Source: Bog-105 sp965277855 (GTDB taxonomy: Bacteria > Acidobacteriota > Terriglobia > Bryobacterales > Bryobacteraceae). From it: a stretch of DNA of 64,000 nt. Positions 24,595 through 33,861 of the stretch are shown here, in pieces (the first letter of the stretch is position 1; each line of letters begins with the position of its first letter). Below the pieces are notes generated by a model. The model was not told the origin of the DNA and did no database searches. It saw only the letters and a list, made by a program, of their open reading frames with translations. Location of the stretch: the NCBI GenBank assembly GCA_965277855.1, contig OZ255847.1, forward strand, positions 3,596,001 through 3,660,000, written 5' to 3'. Position numbers and translations under genes: made by a program.

Positions 24595-26070
24595 ATGAGA
24601 ACGCTTTTTCTGAATCCGCCTTCATTTGAAGGCTTCGATGGTGGAGCAGGTTCACGCTGGCCTGCAGCCCGTGAAATCGAATCCTACTGGTACCCGGTTT
24701 GGCTCTGCTATCCCGCTGGCATGCTGCCCGACAGTAAGGTCCTTGACGCTCCGCCTCACAAAGTTTCCATCGATCAGACCGTCGCCATGGCGTCGGATTT
24801 CGAACTGCTCGTACTCTTCACCTCCACTCCCGGCTTTACTGTCGACGTCAAAATCGCCGAGATGATGAAGGACGTCAATCCCAAGCTGAAAGTCGCTTTC
24901 GTCGGACCGCCCGTTACCACTGAGCCGGAAAGAACATTGCGCGCGTCTAAGGCCATCGATTTTGTCGTTAAACGCGAGTTCGATTTTGCGATCCGTGACT
25001 ACGCCCAAGGTAAGCCCCTCGAAGAAATACCGGGCGTTGTCTTCCGGAAGAACGGTGAATTTCAAAGCAACAGGGAAGACTCGCCCATCGAAAATCTCGA
25101 CGTGCTTCCCTGGGTGACCAAGGTCTATCAGCGCGACCTCGACTTCCATCGCTATAACGTTCCGTTTCTCCTCAATCCATTTATCTCCTTCTACACTAGC
25201 CGCGGCTGTCCGGCACAGTGCACCTTCTGCCTCTGGCCCCAGACCCACTCCGGTCACCGCTGGCGTCTGCGCTCCTCCGACGACATCGTCAACGAGTGCC
25301 GCTTCGCTCTCGAGTCGTTTTCCGGCCTCAAGGAAATCTTCTTTGACGACGATACCTTCAACTACCAGAAGGCGCGCACCATCGAGCTCTGCGGCAAGTT
25401 AAAGCACCTCAAATTCACCTGGAGTTGCACGTCGCGCGTCACGACCGATTACGACACCCTCAAAGCCATGAAGGAGGCTGGCTGTCGCCTCTTAATAGTC
25501 GGCTACGAATCGGGCGATCAGCAGATCCTCAAGAACATCAAGAAGGGCGCAACCATCGACATGGCTCGCCGCTTCACCGCCAACTGCAAGAAGCTCGGGC
25601 TCGTGATCCACGGCGACTTCATTGTCGGCCTGCCCGGTGAAACGCGCGACACCATCCGCACCAGCATCAACTTTGCCAAGGAACTCGACGTTGAAACCAT
25701 CCAGGTTTCCATAGGCCATCCCTTTCCGGGTACCGAGTTCTACGATCACGTCAAGAAGAACGGTCTCATCTCCATCGACGAAACCATGACCGACGATGTC
25801 GGTCATCAACTTCCCAATTACGAATACCCCGGGCTGGATCGCGCCGAGCTTGTAGAGTGGGTCGAGCGCTTCTACGGCGAATATTACTTCCGTCCTAAAG
25901 TCGCCCTGCGCCTCATCAGCAAGGCAATGTTCAAGACCGACGAGCGTCGCCGCCTCTACAAAGAAGCGCGCGAATATCTTGCTCTCCGCTCCAAACGCAA
26001 ACAGTTCGTGAAGGATCACAATAAGCAGAAAGAAGAGACGCGGGCAGCGGCCATGAGCGCGGGAGACTGA
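24595..26070 (+). CDS. hpnJ: hopanoid biosynthesis radical SAM protein HpnJ
   Basis: The 491-residue enzyme combines an N-terminal cobalamin-binding-like (B12-binding) domain (about 1-150) with a radical-SAM core whose cluster cysteines are C205, C209 and C212 in R-G-C-P-A-Q-C-T-F-C-L-W-P-Q, plus F-F-D-D-D-T-F-N-Y and G-L-P-G-E-T-R-D-T. HpnJ is known to be needed for converting glycosylated bacteriohopanetetrol to the cyclitol ether in the hopanoid side-chain pathway. It opens a plus-strand run ending in HpnI, with 8 bases to the next gene, and the intermediate genes are transporters. The ATG at 24595 has a GGGAGT ribosome site just before it. Confidence 0.93.
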   Translation: MRTLFLNPPSFEGFDGGAGSRWPAAREIESYWYPVWLCYPAGMLPDSKVLDAPPHKVSIDQTVAMASDFELLVLFTSTPGFTVDVKIAEMMKDVNPKLKVAFVGPPVTTEPERTLRASKAIDFVVKREFDFAIRDYAQGKPLEEIPGVVFRKNGEFQSNREDSPIENLDVLPWVTKVYQRDLDFHRYNVPFLLNPFISFYTSRGCPAQCTFCLWPQTHSGHRWRLRSSDDIVNECRFALESFSGLKEIFFDDDTFNYQKARTIELCGKLKHLKFTWSCTSRVTTDYDTLKAMKEAGCRLLIVGYESGDQQILKNIKKGATIDMARRFTANCKKLGLVIHGDFIVGLPGETRDTIRTSINFAKELDVETIQVSIGHPFPGTEFYDHVKKNGLISIDETMTDDVGHQLPNYEYPGLDRAELVEWVERFYGEYYFRPKVALRLISKAMFKTDERRRLYKEAREYLALRSKRKQFVKDHNKQKEETRAAAMSAGD

Positions 26071-26078
26071 CAGCCGCG

Positions 26079-26483
26079 ATGGTCGAAGCGAGCGCAATTG
26101 AGTCTCGCCTCAAACTGAGAACTCTCCTGCTGGTGCTCGCTGTCACCATGTTTAACGCTGTCGGGAATCTTTCGCTGGCCTGGGGCATGAAGCACGTCTC
26201 CACCCGCGTCGGCTTCGATCCGCGCGGCTATCTGCACGTCATGTTGAATCCCTTCGTCGCCTCGGGCATCCTGCTGCTGATTTTCTGGCTGCTCACCCGC
26301 ATGGCTCTGCTCAGTTGGGCCGATCTCAGCTTTGTGTTGCCTCTTACCGGGATCGGCTATTTTCTGGCCGCCGTTCTCGGCCGCGTCTTCCTGCAGGAAT
26401 CCATCTCGCCGGAGCAGTGGTTCGGCACCGGACTCATCTTCGTCGGCACCGCTCTGGTTGGCAGCACCAGCCAGAAAACATGA
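26079..26483 (+). CDS. small EamA/DMT-type membrane protein (ArnE/F-like), first of a pair
   Basis: The 134-residue protein has four hydrophobic helices in a short EamA-type unit: L-L-L-V-L-A-V-T-M-F, then F-V-A-S-G-I-L-L-L-I-F-W-L, then F-V-L-P-L-T-G-I-G-Y-F-L-A and W-F-G-T-G-L-I-F-V-G. One four-helix unit is half of a normal 10-helix DMT transporter, and it overlaps the next similar gene by ATGA, so both probably form a heterodimer like the ArnE/ArnF flippase. Its place between hpnJ and hpnI suggests moving a sugar-lipid for hopanoid glycosylation, which is inference. Confidence 0.88.
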   Translation: MVEASAIESRLKLRTLLLVLAVTMFNAVGNLSLAWGMKHVSTRVGFDPRGYLHVMLNPFVASGILLLIFWLLTRMALLSWADLSFVLPLTGIGYFLAAVLGRVFLQESISPEQWFGTGLIFVGTALVGSTSQKT

Positions 26484-26839
26484 AGTGGTTTCTGCTCACC
26501 GTTATCGTCGTCGCCACTGTCCTAGGCGACCTGCTCCAGAGTCATGAGATGAAGCTCAGTGGCGAGCAACACGTCGATGCTAAGGGCCTCGCGCGCCTTC
26601 TGTCCATGATCTTTCGCCGCCGCTATCTTCTGCTCGCCATCTTCTGCATGGCGATTTCGTTCTTCGCCTTCATGGCGCTCGTTCAGAATGCGCCGCTCAG
26701 CTTCGCCGTCCCTGCCTCGGCTGCCACCTTTGTCCTGGAAACAATTCTTGCCAAATTTGTATTGAAGGAAACGGTCGGTCCCCGCCGCGCTCTCGGCGCT
26801 CTGCTGGTGCTTGGCGGAGTTGTTCTTCTCGCCCGCTAG
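26480..26839 (+). CDS. small EamA/DMT-type membrane protein, second of a pair
   Basis: The 119-residue protein starts at the ATG at 26480, overlapping the previous stop (ATGA at 26480-26483), which decides the start against the longer upstream frame. It has four helices (W-F-L-L-T-V-I-V-V-A-T, then L-L-L-A-I-F-C-M-A-I-S-F-F-A-F, then F-A-V-P-A-S-A-A-T-F-V, and A-L-L-V-L-G-G-V-V-L-L) and the conserved E-T of the fourth region (V-L-K-E-T-V-G). It is the likely partner of the preceding protein in a heterodimeric flippase. Confidence 0.88.
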   Translation: MKWFLLTVIVVATVLGDLLQSHEMKLSGEQHVDAKGLARLLSMIFRRRYLLLAIFCMAISFFAFMALVQNAPLSFAVPASAATFVLETILAKFVLKETVGPRRALGALLVLGGVVLLAR

Positions 26840-26871
26840 TCGGTTCCTCTACCGTGGTCCGTTAAGCTAAT

Positions 26872-28002
26872 TTGTCAGCGCCCGTGCACGTCCTTTTTCT
26901 CTTCTTTCTTCCCGCCCTCCTCTATCAGGCGCTTTCCATCGTGGCCTCGCTCAATCATCTCCGCCGCCGCTCCTCTGAACGCTCCCTTTTGTCCGCTTTT
27001 CAGCCACCCGTCTCCATTCTCAAACCGCTCCGCGGTCTCGATCCGAATACCTTCGAAGCTTTCGTCTCGCAAGCCACACAAAACTACCCCGATTTCGAAC
27101 TCCTCTTTGGGGTAGCTGATGAATCCGATCCCGCCATCCCGCAGGTCAAACGCCTCCAGCAGCTTTTTCCGCAAGTGCCCATCTTTCTCGTCATTGGCCA
27201 CGAGCCGCTCGCCAACGGGAAAACCGCCGTCCTCGCCCGCCTCGCTCAATCCGCGCGCCATCCTGTCTGGATCATCAACGATAGCGACATCAAGGTGCCT
27301 CACAACTACCTCGCGCAAGTTGTCGGGCCGCTTCACGATCCCTCCATCGGCCTCGTCACCTGTCTCTATCGCGCGCGAGCTCACACTCTGCCCGCCCTCT
27401 GGGAAGCAATCGGCATCGCCACCGACTTCATGCCCAGCACCCTCGTCGCACAGCTCATCGGCGTGCGCGAATTCGGCCTCGGCTCCACCATCGCCTTCCG
27501 CGCTGCCGATCTGCGAAAATTCGGCGGCTTCGAAGCCATCGGCGATTACCTCGCCGACGATTACCAGCTAGCCAAACGCATCACGCAAACCGGCCAGCGC
27601 GCCCTGCTCTCGACCCTCTCGGTCGAAACTTCGCTCGGCGATGCGACCTGGTCCGGCAGCTGGCAGCATCAGCTTCGCTGGGGCCGTACCATCCGCAGCT
27701 CTAAAGGCGGCGGCTATGCCGGTCTTCCCATCACCCAGGCCGGACTCTGGATTCTCCTCGCTCTCCTCGCCGGCTTCAAATTCGTCGCCCTTCTTCTTCT
27801 CGCCCTTCGCCTTACCTCCGCCCTTGTCAGCAGCCTCTTCGTCCTCCGCAGTTTTCAAACCGCTCGCCTCTTCTGGCTCGCCCCGCTCTGGGACATCTAT
27901 TCCTTCGCTATCTGGCTCGCCGCCTATGCCGGCCGTGAAGTTCGCTGGCGCGACCGCATCCTTCACATCGATTCCCAGGGCCGCATCCAACCCGACCGCT
28001 AA
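26872..28002 (+). CDS. hpnI: hopanoid glycosyltransferase HpnI
   Basis: The 376-residue family 2 glycosyltransferase has an N-terminal membrane helix, a cytoplasmic catalytic domain and two or three C-terminal helices (W-I-L-L-A-L-L-A-G-F-K, then F-W-L-A-P-L-W-D-I-Y-S-F-A). Seen motifs are I-L-K-P-L-R-G-L-D, the donor-binding I-I-N-D-S-D-I-K-V, D-D-Y-Q-L with the catalytic base and Q-L-R-W-G-R-T (Q-x-x-R-W type). HpnI transfers N-acetylglucosamine to bacteriohopanetetrol. The start is a TTG at 26872 with a GTG at 26884 as alternative. No HpnK deacetylase gene follows here. Confidence 0.9.
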   Translation: MSAPVHVLFLFFLPALLYQALSIVASLNHLRRRSSERSLLSAFQPPVSILKPLRGLDPNTFEAFVSQATQNYPDFELLFGVADESDPAIPQVKRLQQLFPQVPIFLVIGHEPLANGKTAVLARLAQSARHPVWIINDSDIKVPHNYLAQVVGPLHDPSIGLVTCLYRARAHTLPALWEAIGIATDFMPSTLVAQLIGVREFGLGSTIAFRAADLRKFGGFEAIGDYLADDYQLAKRITQTGQRALLSTLSVETSLGDATWSGSWQHQLRWGRTIRSSKGGGYAGLPITQAGLWILLALLAGFKFVALLLLALRLTSALVSSLFVLRSFQTARLFWLAPLWDIYSFAIWLAAYAGREVRWRDRILHIDSQGRIQPDR

Positions 28003-28133
28003 TCCGACCCCGACCCCGCGCTCGACGCCCTGCGCCAATCGGCCCACGTGCTAGCCTAATGTCTTCCGCTTGCCTGCACATGCCCCGCATCTGCACGTCT
28101 AAATCAACATCGACTGGAGTCTAATTAAAATTC

Positions 28134-28661
28134 ATGTGTTCCCTTGGCCGTAGCACTGCCGTCTTCCTCGCGATAGCCGCCTCTGTCGCCGGAGGCCTGC
28201 AGGCGCAAGCGATCGCCCCCGCCAAAATCGCCATCGTCAACGCGCAGAAAGCCGTCGCCGATACCCAGGACATCAAACGTGCTCAGGCCACTCTCGAAGC
28301 CAAATATCAACCCCGCCAACAGGCCATCCAGTCCTTGCAATCGGACCTTCAAAACATTCAGCAGCAGCTCGCCTCGCCCAACATGACTCCCGATCGCGAA
28401 GCGCAGCTCCGCCAGACCGCAACCGACAAACAAAAACAGCTGCAGCGCCTTGGCGAAGATTTGCAAGCCGATGTAAATGGCGAACGTCAGGATATTCTAG
28501 GCCGCGCCGGGCGTCAAATGACTCAGGTGATCAAAAAGCTCGCCGAAGATCGAGGCCTCGATGTCATCGTCGATATCACCAATACCCTTTACTTCAAACC
28601 CACCCTCGATCTCACCGCCGAAGCCACGGCCGCCTACGACAAAGCCTACCCGGTGAAGTGA
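28134..28661 (+). CDS. OmpH/Skp-like periplasmic chaperone
   Basis: The 175-residue protein has a signal peptide (ending near G-L-Q-A-Q-A), a short beta segment (A-K-I-A-I-V-N-A-Q-K-A-V), then a long charged Gln-rich coiled coil (about 55-140) and a C-terminal helix/strand segment (G-L-D-V-I-V-D-I-T-N-T-L-Y), all typical of Skp/OmpH outer-membrane-protein chaperones. It lies 131 bases after hpnI and 9 bases before the next gene. In many Gram-negative genomes Skp follows BamA, which is not seen here. Confidence 0.88.
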   Translation: MCSLGRSTAVFLAIAASVAGGLQAQAIAPAKIAIVNAQKAVADTQDIKRAQATLEAKYQPRQQAIQSLQSDLQNIQQQLASPNMTPDREAQLRQTATDKQKQLQRLGEDLQADVNGERQDILGRAGRQMTQVIKKLAEDRGLDVIVDITNTLYFKPTLDLTAEATAAYDKAYPVK

Positions 28662-28670
28662 GGTCTCTCA

Positions 28671-29171
28671 ATGGGCAGTTATCTGCAGCACTACGGCGCC
28701 GGCGAAGAACGCCGCAACCGGAACATCCGCAACATTATTCTCGGCATGGTCGGTCTCATTGTCCTGCTTATCGCCCTTTACTTCATCTTTCGCGACTACT
28801 CCGAGAAGCAGACCGTCAAACGTTTCATCGCCGAGCTAAACAGCCACCAGTACCCTCGCGCCTACGCCGACTGGGGCTGCACCGTCGCCGCTCCCTGCCG
28901 CAACTACGATTACCAGCGTTTCTTGCGGGACTGGGGACCCGAAAAGAAAATCTCTTCTCCCTGGAAGGTCACTTCTGTCGACGGCTGCAAGGCCTTTGTC
29001 ACGGTTAACGTACAGGCTACCGGCTCAGAGCTTCAATCACTCGGTGTGGAACGCGGCACCAAAACGCTCATGTACGCCCCCGCGCCTGAATGTCAGGAGC
29101 CCGGCTGGCACTGGAAACAATTCTTCCAACGCCTGACCGGCAACGCCCCTCCGCCGACCCCCCAACGCTGA
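28671..29171 (+). CDS. single-pass membrane protein of unknown function (166 aa)
   Basis: A single N-terminal helix (I-I-L-G-M-V-G-L-I-V-L-L-I-A-L-Y-F-I-F, about 22-41) anchors a periplasmic domain of about 120 residues that contains four Cys (C at W-G-C-T, A-P-C-R, D-G-C-K and P-E-C-Q) which could form two disulfides. The region W-G-C-T-V-A-A-P-C-R-N-Y-D-Y is distinctive. I do not recognise the family. It follows the Skp-like gene by 9 bases, so it is likely cotranscribed. Downstream lies a dispersed intergenic repeat and the convergent TonB receptor gene. Confidence 0.75.
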   Translation: MGSYLQHYGAGEERRNRNIRNIILGMVGLIVLLIALYFIFRDYSEKQTVKRFIAELNSHQYPRAYADWGCTVAAPCRNYDYQRFLRDWGPEKKISSPWKVTSVDGCKAFVTVNVQATGSELQSLGVERGTKTLMYAPAPECQEPGWHWKQFFQRLTGNAPPPTPQR

Positions 29172-29174
29172 TCC

Positions 29175-29198
29175 GGTAGGATCGGCTTCAGCCTTCCA
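29175..29198. repeat. dispersed intergenic palindromic repeat, copy 2
   Basis: The segment GGTAGGATCGGCTTCAGCCT (29175-29194) followed by TCC lies between two convergent genes and resembles the copies at 20991-21010 and 35496-35518. Confidence 0.5.
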
Positions 29199-29200
29199 TC

Positions 29201-32200
29201 CTAAAACGTCAAATGTAAACTGGCCTGCAAAAACCGCGGGCTCCCAATCGTGTGTTGAATCTGCCCCAAGTTTCCGCTCGGCGGATTCAGCACAGGCGGC
29301 CCGAAGTTATAGAACGACACGTTGTTGTTCGGCGTATCGAAGCTAGCGTGATTGAACAGGTTGAACGCATCGAAATTGAACCGCAGGTGCACTCGCTCGG
29401 TAACTCGAAAATCTTTCCCGATGGTATTGTCGAACCGCACTTGAAACGGGCCTCGAAACACATTGCGGCCGCCATTGCCGTAACCCGATTCCGCTGTATC
29501 GCAGCCGCCCGTCGATTGCGCGAAGGCGTCGCACGGCGGCACTCCGCTCTGCCCCGGCTGTAAAAACGAAGGATAGAAAGAATTCACATTCAGCACCGGC
29601 TTCCCCGCATTGATCCCCGTTGTTCCCTGTAGTTGCGCCGAAGCCGTGGTCGCGCCTCCCGCCAGCGGCAGGATCGGATTCGTGATGTAATCGTTTGCCG
29701 AGTAGTAAATACTCGCTACCGACCCCGAGAAATCATACACGTTATACGGCTGCCCGCTCTCCGCTACGGCCTGACCACCCACCTGCCAGCCATTGAGCAG
29801 CGCACCTAGAAACTTGTTCTTCACCGGACTCGGCAGATTGTACGAATAATTGATCAGAAAAACGTGCGTCCGGTCGAAGTCCGAGTTGCCATATCCACTC
29901 TTCGGATTTTGCGGATCGTTGCCGTTATAGAAAAGCCCCAAACCACTCTGCTCGTCGAGCGAATGCGACCACGTGTATGACGCCGTAAACTGCAGTCCCG
30001 ACGAAAGGCGCTTGCGCAGTGAAACCTGTAGTGCGTTGTATGACGAAATGCCTTCCGCTTTATACAACACGGAGTTCGGACTATAGCCAAGGTAGGGGAC
30101 GCGCAAATCGGTGTTTCCGCCTGTCGTGCTGGCCACCGGCTCATAGCCGTTGATGTTGTAGCCATATGAGTAGATCTCCCCATGGATCGGGTTCTGCGGA
30201 GTGGCCACGCCCGGTTGATTGAACGGAATGGGCAGCACCAGATGGACGCCATGCGTGCCGCTATAACCCAGCGTAAAGAGCCAGTCGTTAGCCGCCTGAT
30301 ATTGCAAATCGAAAGAATAATTCTCCGAGTAAGGCAGCTTGGCGTCGGGATCGTAACCGCCAAACAAGAACGGTCCAAACTGGTTGCCTGCCGGGAAATC
30401 GCCGCTCGCCAGCTGCGCCGCGTTTGGCAGTAACGCCTGAAATGCTCCTGCGTTTACTGGAGGCGGCGCTGGCGCTGTTGTGCCGAATGGATTGGCGAAC
30501 TTGGCGCCCGATTGCGCTGTTACGGGCGTCACGAATGGCGGCTCGAGCGTCACACCGAACGGTCCGTTATACCCTCCTCCGGCACTCGGTGAAAATTCGG
30601 AAAAGAATTGCCCGCGATCGTAGTACAACCCGAACCCCGCCCGCACCGTGAGCTTCGAATAGGGTGTCCATGCGAACCCCACCCGCGGCGCAAGCCCCCA
30701 CTGCCTCGCCCGCATAGTCGAGTCGCTCACCCCCGGCGTGTGAAATTGTTTATTGTTGCCGGCAAACACTATCCCTGAGTTCGTAATGGTGTCGCTCGCG
30801 TCATCGTAGTTGTACAGGTTGCTGTAGAAACTTGTTAAGTTCCCATACTTCTCCGACAGCGGGCCATCGTAATCCCAGCGCAGCCCTAGCGTGATTGCCA
30901 GGTTACTCCGCAGCTTGTAATTGTCGTTCACGAACGCGCCCACCGTATCGGAGCGGTAATAGCGATTGCTGTTCCCGTTGAACAGCGATGAATTGTTTCC
31001 TGACCGCACGTCCCCCGTCAAGAACGTCGTGAAATCGGTAAACGCCAAACTGGCCGTGTCGTTATTGCGATTCAGAATATTGAGCTGTGTGTGATCCCAC
31101 TGCGCGCCTATCGTCAGAGTGTTCTTCCCGATCACCCACCCGAGATTCGATTCGTATTCCCACTGGTTCTGGAACATCCCGGCATTCGAAAAATTGCTGG
31201 TCGGACCGAACGAGAAGCCGTTTCCCAACGCGTCATCAACCCTCTGAATGTTGATAGCTGGAAACCTCTGCGAGCCAAATACATTAATCCCGTAATCTCC
31301 CGACGTAAACGGCTGAGACGTTCCTGCAAAAGCGCGCAGGCGCGTAAACCCGATATGCTGTTCCCAGGTCAGTGATGGATTGAGAATTACCGTATTTGCA
31401 ATGGAGCCGACCTGGCTTCCCGCACTCAGCTGTTGTGTAAAGCCGAGCGAGTTACTGCCGCTACCAAACGGGTTTGTCGTAGGGTCGTCCTGAATGTAGT
31501 ACTTCAACGACAACCTGTCCTTTTCGCTGACGTTGTAGTCAACGCTCACGCTGCCCTGATCGACGTTCGATTGCGTGGATGGCCCCTGGATTACCGCGTT
31601 TGCGCCCAGATTCGCCGCCGTATCCGGTCCAATGCTCGCGCTCGGAATCAGAAACTGGCCGTTCGGGAGCTTAGCGTTCAGCAGCTTCGACGCAATCGGA
31701 TCGATTTGGCTGGGCGCAATACTGCTGCCGCCAAAACTCGCGTTCGCCGCATTGGCCAGACCGGCCGCGCTGCGATCGTTCGTCAGATACTGGGGCACCG
31801 TCGCAAACTGCGTGCTCAATAGCGCATCCCGCGTGCGCACACCCTCATACGAAACGAAAAAGAATAACTTGTCTTTCTTGATCGGACCCCCCGCTGTCGC
31901 GCCGAACTGATTACGATCCAGCTTCGGAACCTTCTGCGTAATCGCGGGATCGGCATTGTAAAAGAACGGCGCTGCATTCCAGAAGTTGTTCTGAAATTTT
32001 TCGTAAAGCTGCCCGTGTAATTCGTTCGTCCCCGATTTCGTTAGCACGCCGATGTGCGCCCCGCTGTTCGATCCTTGCGTCGCGTCATAATTCGCCACGT
32101 CCACTCGAATCTCCTGAATCGATTCCGGCGCAGGCGTTGGCAGCGCTTGTCCAATTGCCGAGTACACTGAGGTACTGGTCTGAATCTCCCCCCCTGCTCC

Positions 32201-32896
32201 GAAATTCTCTCCTGTATTCAGGACAAAACGGTTCTCGCCCACTTGGCTCGTCGATTTGCCATTAAACAGGTTGTTCGTCCCCACCCCGTTCAGCGAAAAA
32301 CTGTTGCTCGAATCCCGCTGGCCATTTGCAAAGATAGCCTGATTGCCGAGTCCAGCATTCGAACCAGAGCCCCCTAGAAAATCGGCATTCACCCCCGGCG
32401 CTAAAATCGCCAACTGCGTGAAACTGCCCGTCCCCAGTGGCGTCTGCTGAATCGTCAGCTGATCGACCACGTAGCCGTTTGTCGTGTCCACCTGGTTCAT
32501 CAAAGGAGTCCCGGTCACTTCCACCCGGGTCGCCTGCCTACCAACATGCAAGCTCCCATTCACGGTAGTCGTACGGCTTCCTTGTACCAGAATCTGCGGG
32601 TGAGTCTCTGTCTCGAATCCGGCCGTTGAGAACGAAAGTTCATAAGTCCCAACGGGCAAATTCGGTATCAGGTATTCCCCGTTCGATTTCCCTTTTACTG
32701 TTACCTGCAGATTTGTGGCGACGCCGCGCGCTGTCACCGTCGCATTCCCAACCGAACCGCCAGCGGAGTCCTGTATCGTTCCCGTGATCGCGCCGACACT
32801 TTGCAATTGAGCCCGCAGTGTCGAGCCCGGAAACAAAAAAAGCGCCGCACTGAGCGCACACATAGCTGTCTTGGTGAATCGGAACGATAGAGACAT
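29201..32896 (-). CDS. TonB-dependent outer-membrane receptor (Oar-like), carboxypeptidase-regulatory-like N-terminus
   Basis: The 1231-residue protein begins with a signal peptide and then a carboxypeptidase-D-regulatory-like beta domain (about 30-115: G-A-I-T-G-T-I-Q-D-S-A-G-G, then Y-E-L-S-F-S-T-A-G-F). A plug region (about 125-330, with I-Q-E-I-R-V-D and H-I-G-V-L-T-K-S-G-T-N) is followed by a long 22-strand-type barrel ending R-F-L-Q-A-S-L-H-L-T-F, the terminal Phe being usual for outer-membrane barrels. Acidobacteria have dozens of these, presumed to import oligosaccharides or peptides with TonB. A 16-base palindrome lies 60 bases upstream. Confidence 0.95.
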   Translation of the reverse strand: MSLSFRFTKTAMCALSAALFLFPGSTLRAQLQSVGAITGTIQDSAGGSVGNATVTARGVATNLQVTVKGKSNGEYLIPNLPVGTYELSFSTAGFETETHPQILVQGSRTTTVNGSLHVGRQATRVEVTGTPLMNQVDTTNGYVVDQLTIQQTPLGTGSFTQLAILAPGVNADFLGGSGSNAGLGNQAIFANGQRDSSNSFSLNGVGTNNLFNGKSTSQVGENRFVLNTGENFGAGGEIQTSTSVYSAIGQALPTPAPESIQEIRVDVANYDATQGSNSGAHIGVLTKSGTNELHGQLYEKFQNNFWNAAPFFYNADPAITQKVPKLDRNQFGATAGGPIKKDKLFFFVSYEGVRTRDALLSTQFATVPQYLTNDRSAAGLANAANASFGGSSIAPSQIDPIASKLLNAKLPNGQFLIPSASIGPDTAANLGANAVIQGPSTQSNVDQGSVSVDYNVSEKDRLSLKYYIQDDPTTNPFGSGSNSLGFTQQLSAGSQVGSIANTVILNPSLTWEQHIGFTRLRAFAGTSQPFTSGDYGINVFGSQRFPAINIQRVDDALGNGFSFGPTSNFSNAGMFQNQWEYESNLGWVIGKNTLTIGAQWDHTQLNILNRNNDTASLAFTDFTTFLTGDVRSGNNSSLFNGNSNRYYRSDTVGAFVNDNYKLRSNLAITLGLRWDYDGPLSEKYGNLTSFYSNLYNYDDASDTITNSGIVFAGNNKQFHTPGVSDSTMRARQWGLAPRVGFAWTPYSKLTVRAGFGLYYDRGQFFSEFSPSAGGGYNGPFGVTLEPPFVTPVTAQSGAKFANPFGTTAPAPPPVNAGAFQALLPNAAQLASGDFPAGNQFGPFLFGGYDPDAKLPYSENYSFDLQYQAANDWLFTLGYSGTHGVHLVLPIPFNQPGVATPQNPIHGEIYSYGYNINGYEPVASTTGGNTDLRVPYLGYSPNSVLYKAEGISSYNALQVSLRKRLSSGLQFTASYTWSHSLDEQSGLGLFYNGNDPQNPKSGYGNSDFDRTHVFLINYSYNLPSPVKNKFLGALLNGWQVGGQAVAESGQPYNVYDFSGSVASIYYSANDYITNPILPLAGGATTASAQLQGTTGINAGKPVLNVNSFYPSFLQPGQSGVPPCDAFAQSTGGCDTAESGYGNGGRNVFRGPFQVRFDNTIGKDFRVTERVHLRFNFDAFNLFNHASFDTPNNNVSFYNFGPPVLNPPSGNLGQIQHTIGSPRFLQASLHLTF

Positions 32897-32954
32897 CTAA
32901 CCCCTCGAAATCAGCCCTGAAGATAGAGACTAACATCGACTATAGGGTTTAGTT

Positions 32955-32970
32955 GTCACAATTTTGTGAC
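32955..32970. promoter_or_regulatory. palindrome GTCACA-ATTT-TGTGAC upstream of the TonB receptor
   Basis: A perfect 6-bp inverted repeat with a 4-base centre lies in the 140-base gap between the receptor start (32896) and the PEP-CTERM gene end. A TATAGT hexamer on the minus strand (32944-32939) could be the -10 box of the receptor promoter, with the palindrome just upstream. Its regulator is unknown; this is a candidate operator only. Confidence 0.4.
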
Positions 32971-33036
32971 GGGTGGTGAAATCAGTACTGAGTTAGTATT
33001 GAGGCACAGCCGAGCCGTGCCCCTTACTTTTGTATC

Positions 33037-33657
33037 TCAGGCAACGCGTCGACGGAAAACGAACAAACACCCCAGCAGCCCCGCGCCCAACAAAACCAAA
33101 CTGGAGGGCTCCGGCGTGGCAGAGGAAGTAGTCGGTGAGACTGTCGCTGTGCCGATCGTCGCCCCGGTCAGGTTCGGTACGCCGAAGACGGATGCAAGAT
33201 CGCTGCCGAGAGTCGAATTCACCGTTAGAACGTCGCCCGTCCCAATGTTGAACAGCGGAACGTTCATCATCGGCGCTCCGCCATTCACCAGCACTTCGGC
33301 ACTCAGCAGCGAGCTGTTCAGGTTGATCACATAGTTTTCAGTCGTGACCATCGTTCCCACACCCGTCGGTGTGGATTTTCCCGTGAGTGTCAGTCCGCCC
33401 GAGTGGTCGATCATGCCGGTTGAGGTGTCTCCACCCGTTATTGGAAAATTCACCGTGGCAACGCCGCCCGGCATCGTCAGGGCAGTCGGAGGCACTGTGC
33501 CGATGGTAAAAAGACTTTGGAGTGTCGCTAAAGTCGAGCTATCCAGCGCGACCGTTGTCATGCCCCCGGTAATAGGCGCGGCTTGCATCGCCGCCGAGCA
33601 GATCAGAACACCGCAGGACGCTAACAGCTTGGTTACGCTGACATGGGGTAGGTTCAT
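33037..33657 (-). CDS. PEP-CTERM sorted secreted protein
   Basis: The 206-residue protein has a signal peptide, a Thr/Ser-rich low-complexity body of beta type and a C-terminal sorting tag: T-P-E-P-S-S-L-V-L-L-G-A-G-L-L-G, then a basic F-R-R-R-V-A end. This is the exosortase/EpsH recognition signal; the protein is cleaved and released or displayed as part of an exopolysaccharide-linked matrix. No exosortase gene is in the window. Confidence 0.93.
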   Translation of the reverse strand: MNLPHVSVTKLLASCGVLICSAAMQAAPITGGMTTVALDSSTLATLQSLFTIGTVPPTALTMPGGVATVNFPITGGDTSTGMIDHSGGLTLTGKSTPTGVGTMVTTENYVINLNSSLLSAEVLVNGGAPMMNVPLFNIGTGDVLTVNSTLGSDLASVFGVPNLTGATIGTATVSPTTSSATPEPSSLVLLGAGLLGCLFVFRRRVA

Positions 33658-33861
33658 ATAAAATGCACTTTCCTTTCTAGTTTCAGCGCGGCCGCAACTT
33701 AGCGCTCGCGCCGATCCATTAGAGCCACTGATCCGAAACTTGGATGGTTTAAGTTAATGGCGCGCCACTTCTTGTTTCGCCTAAGTTGAACAAACAGGCC
33801 AGATTTTTAGCATTGTCAAAACATCCAATTCGCCTGCTTAGGGGCGCTAATCTGTAAGGAA

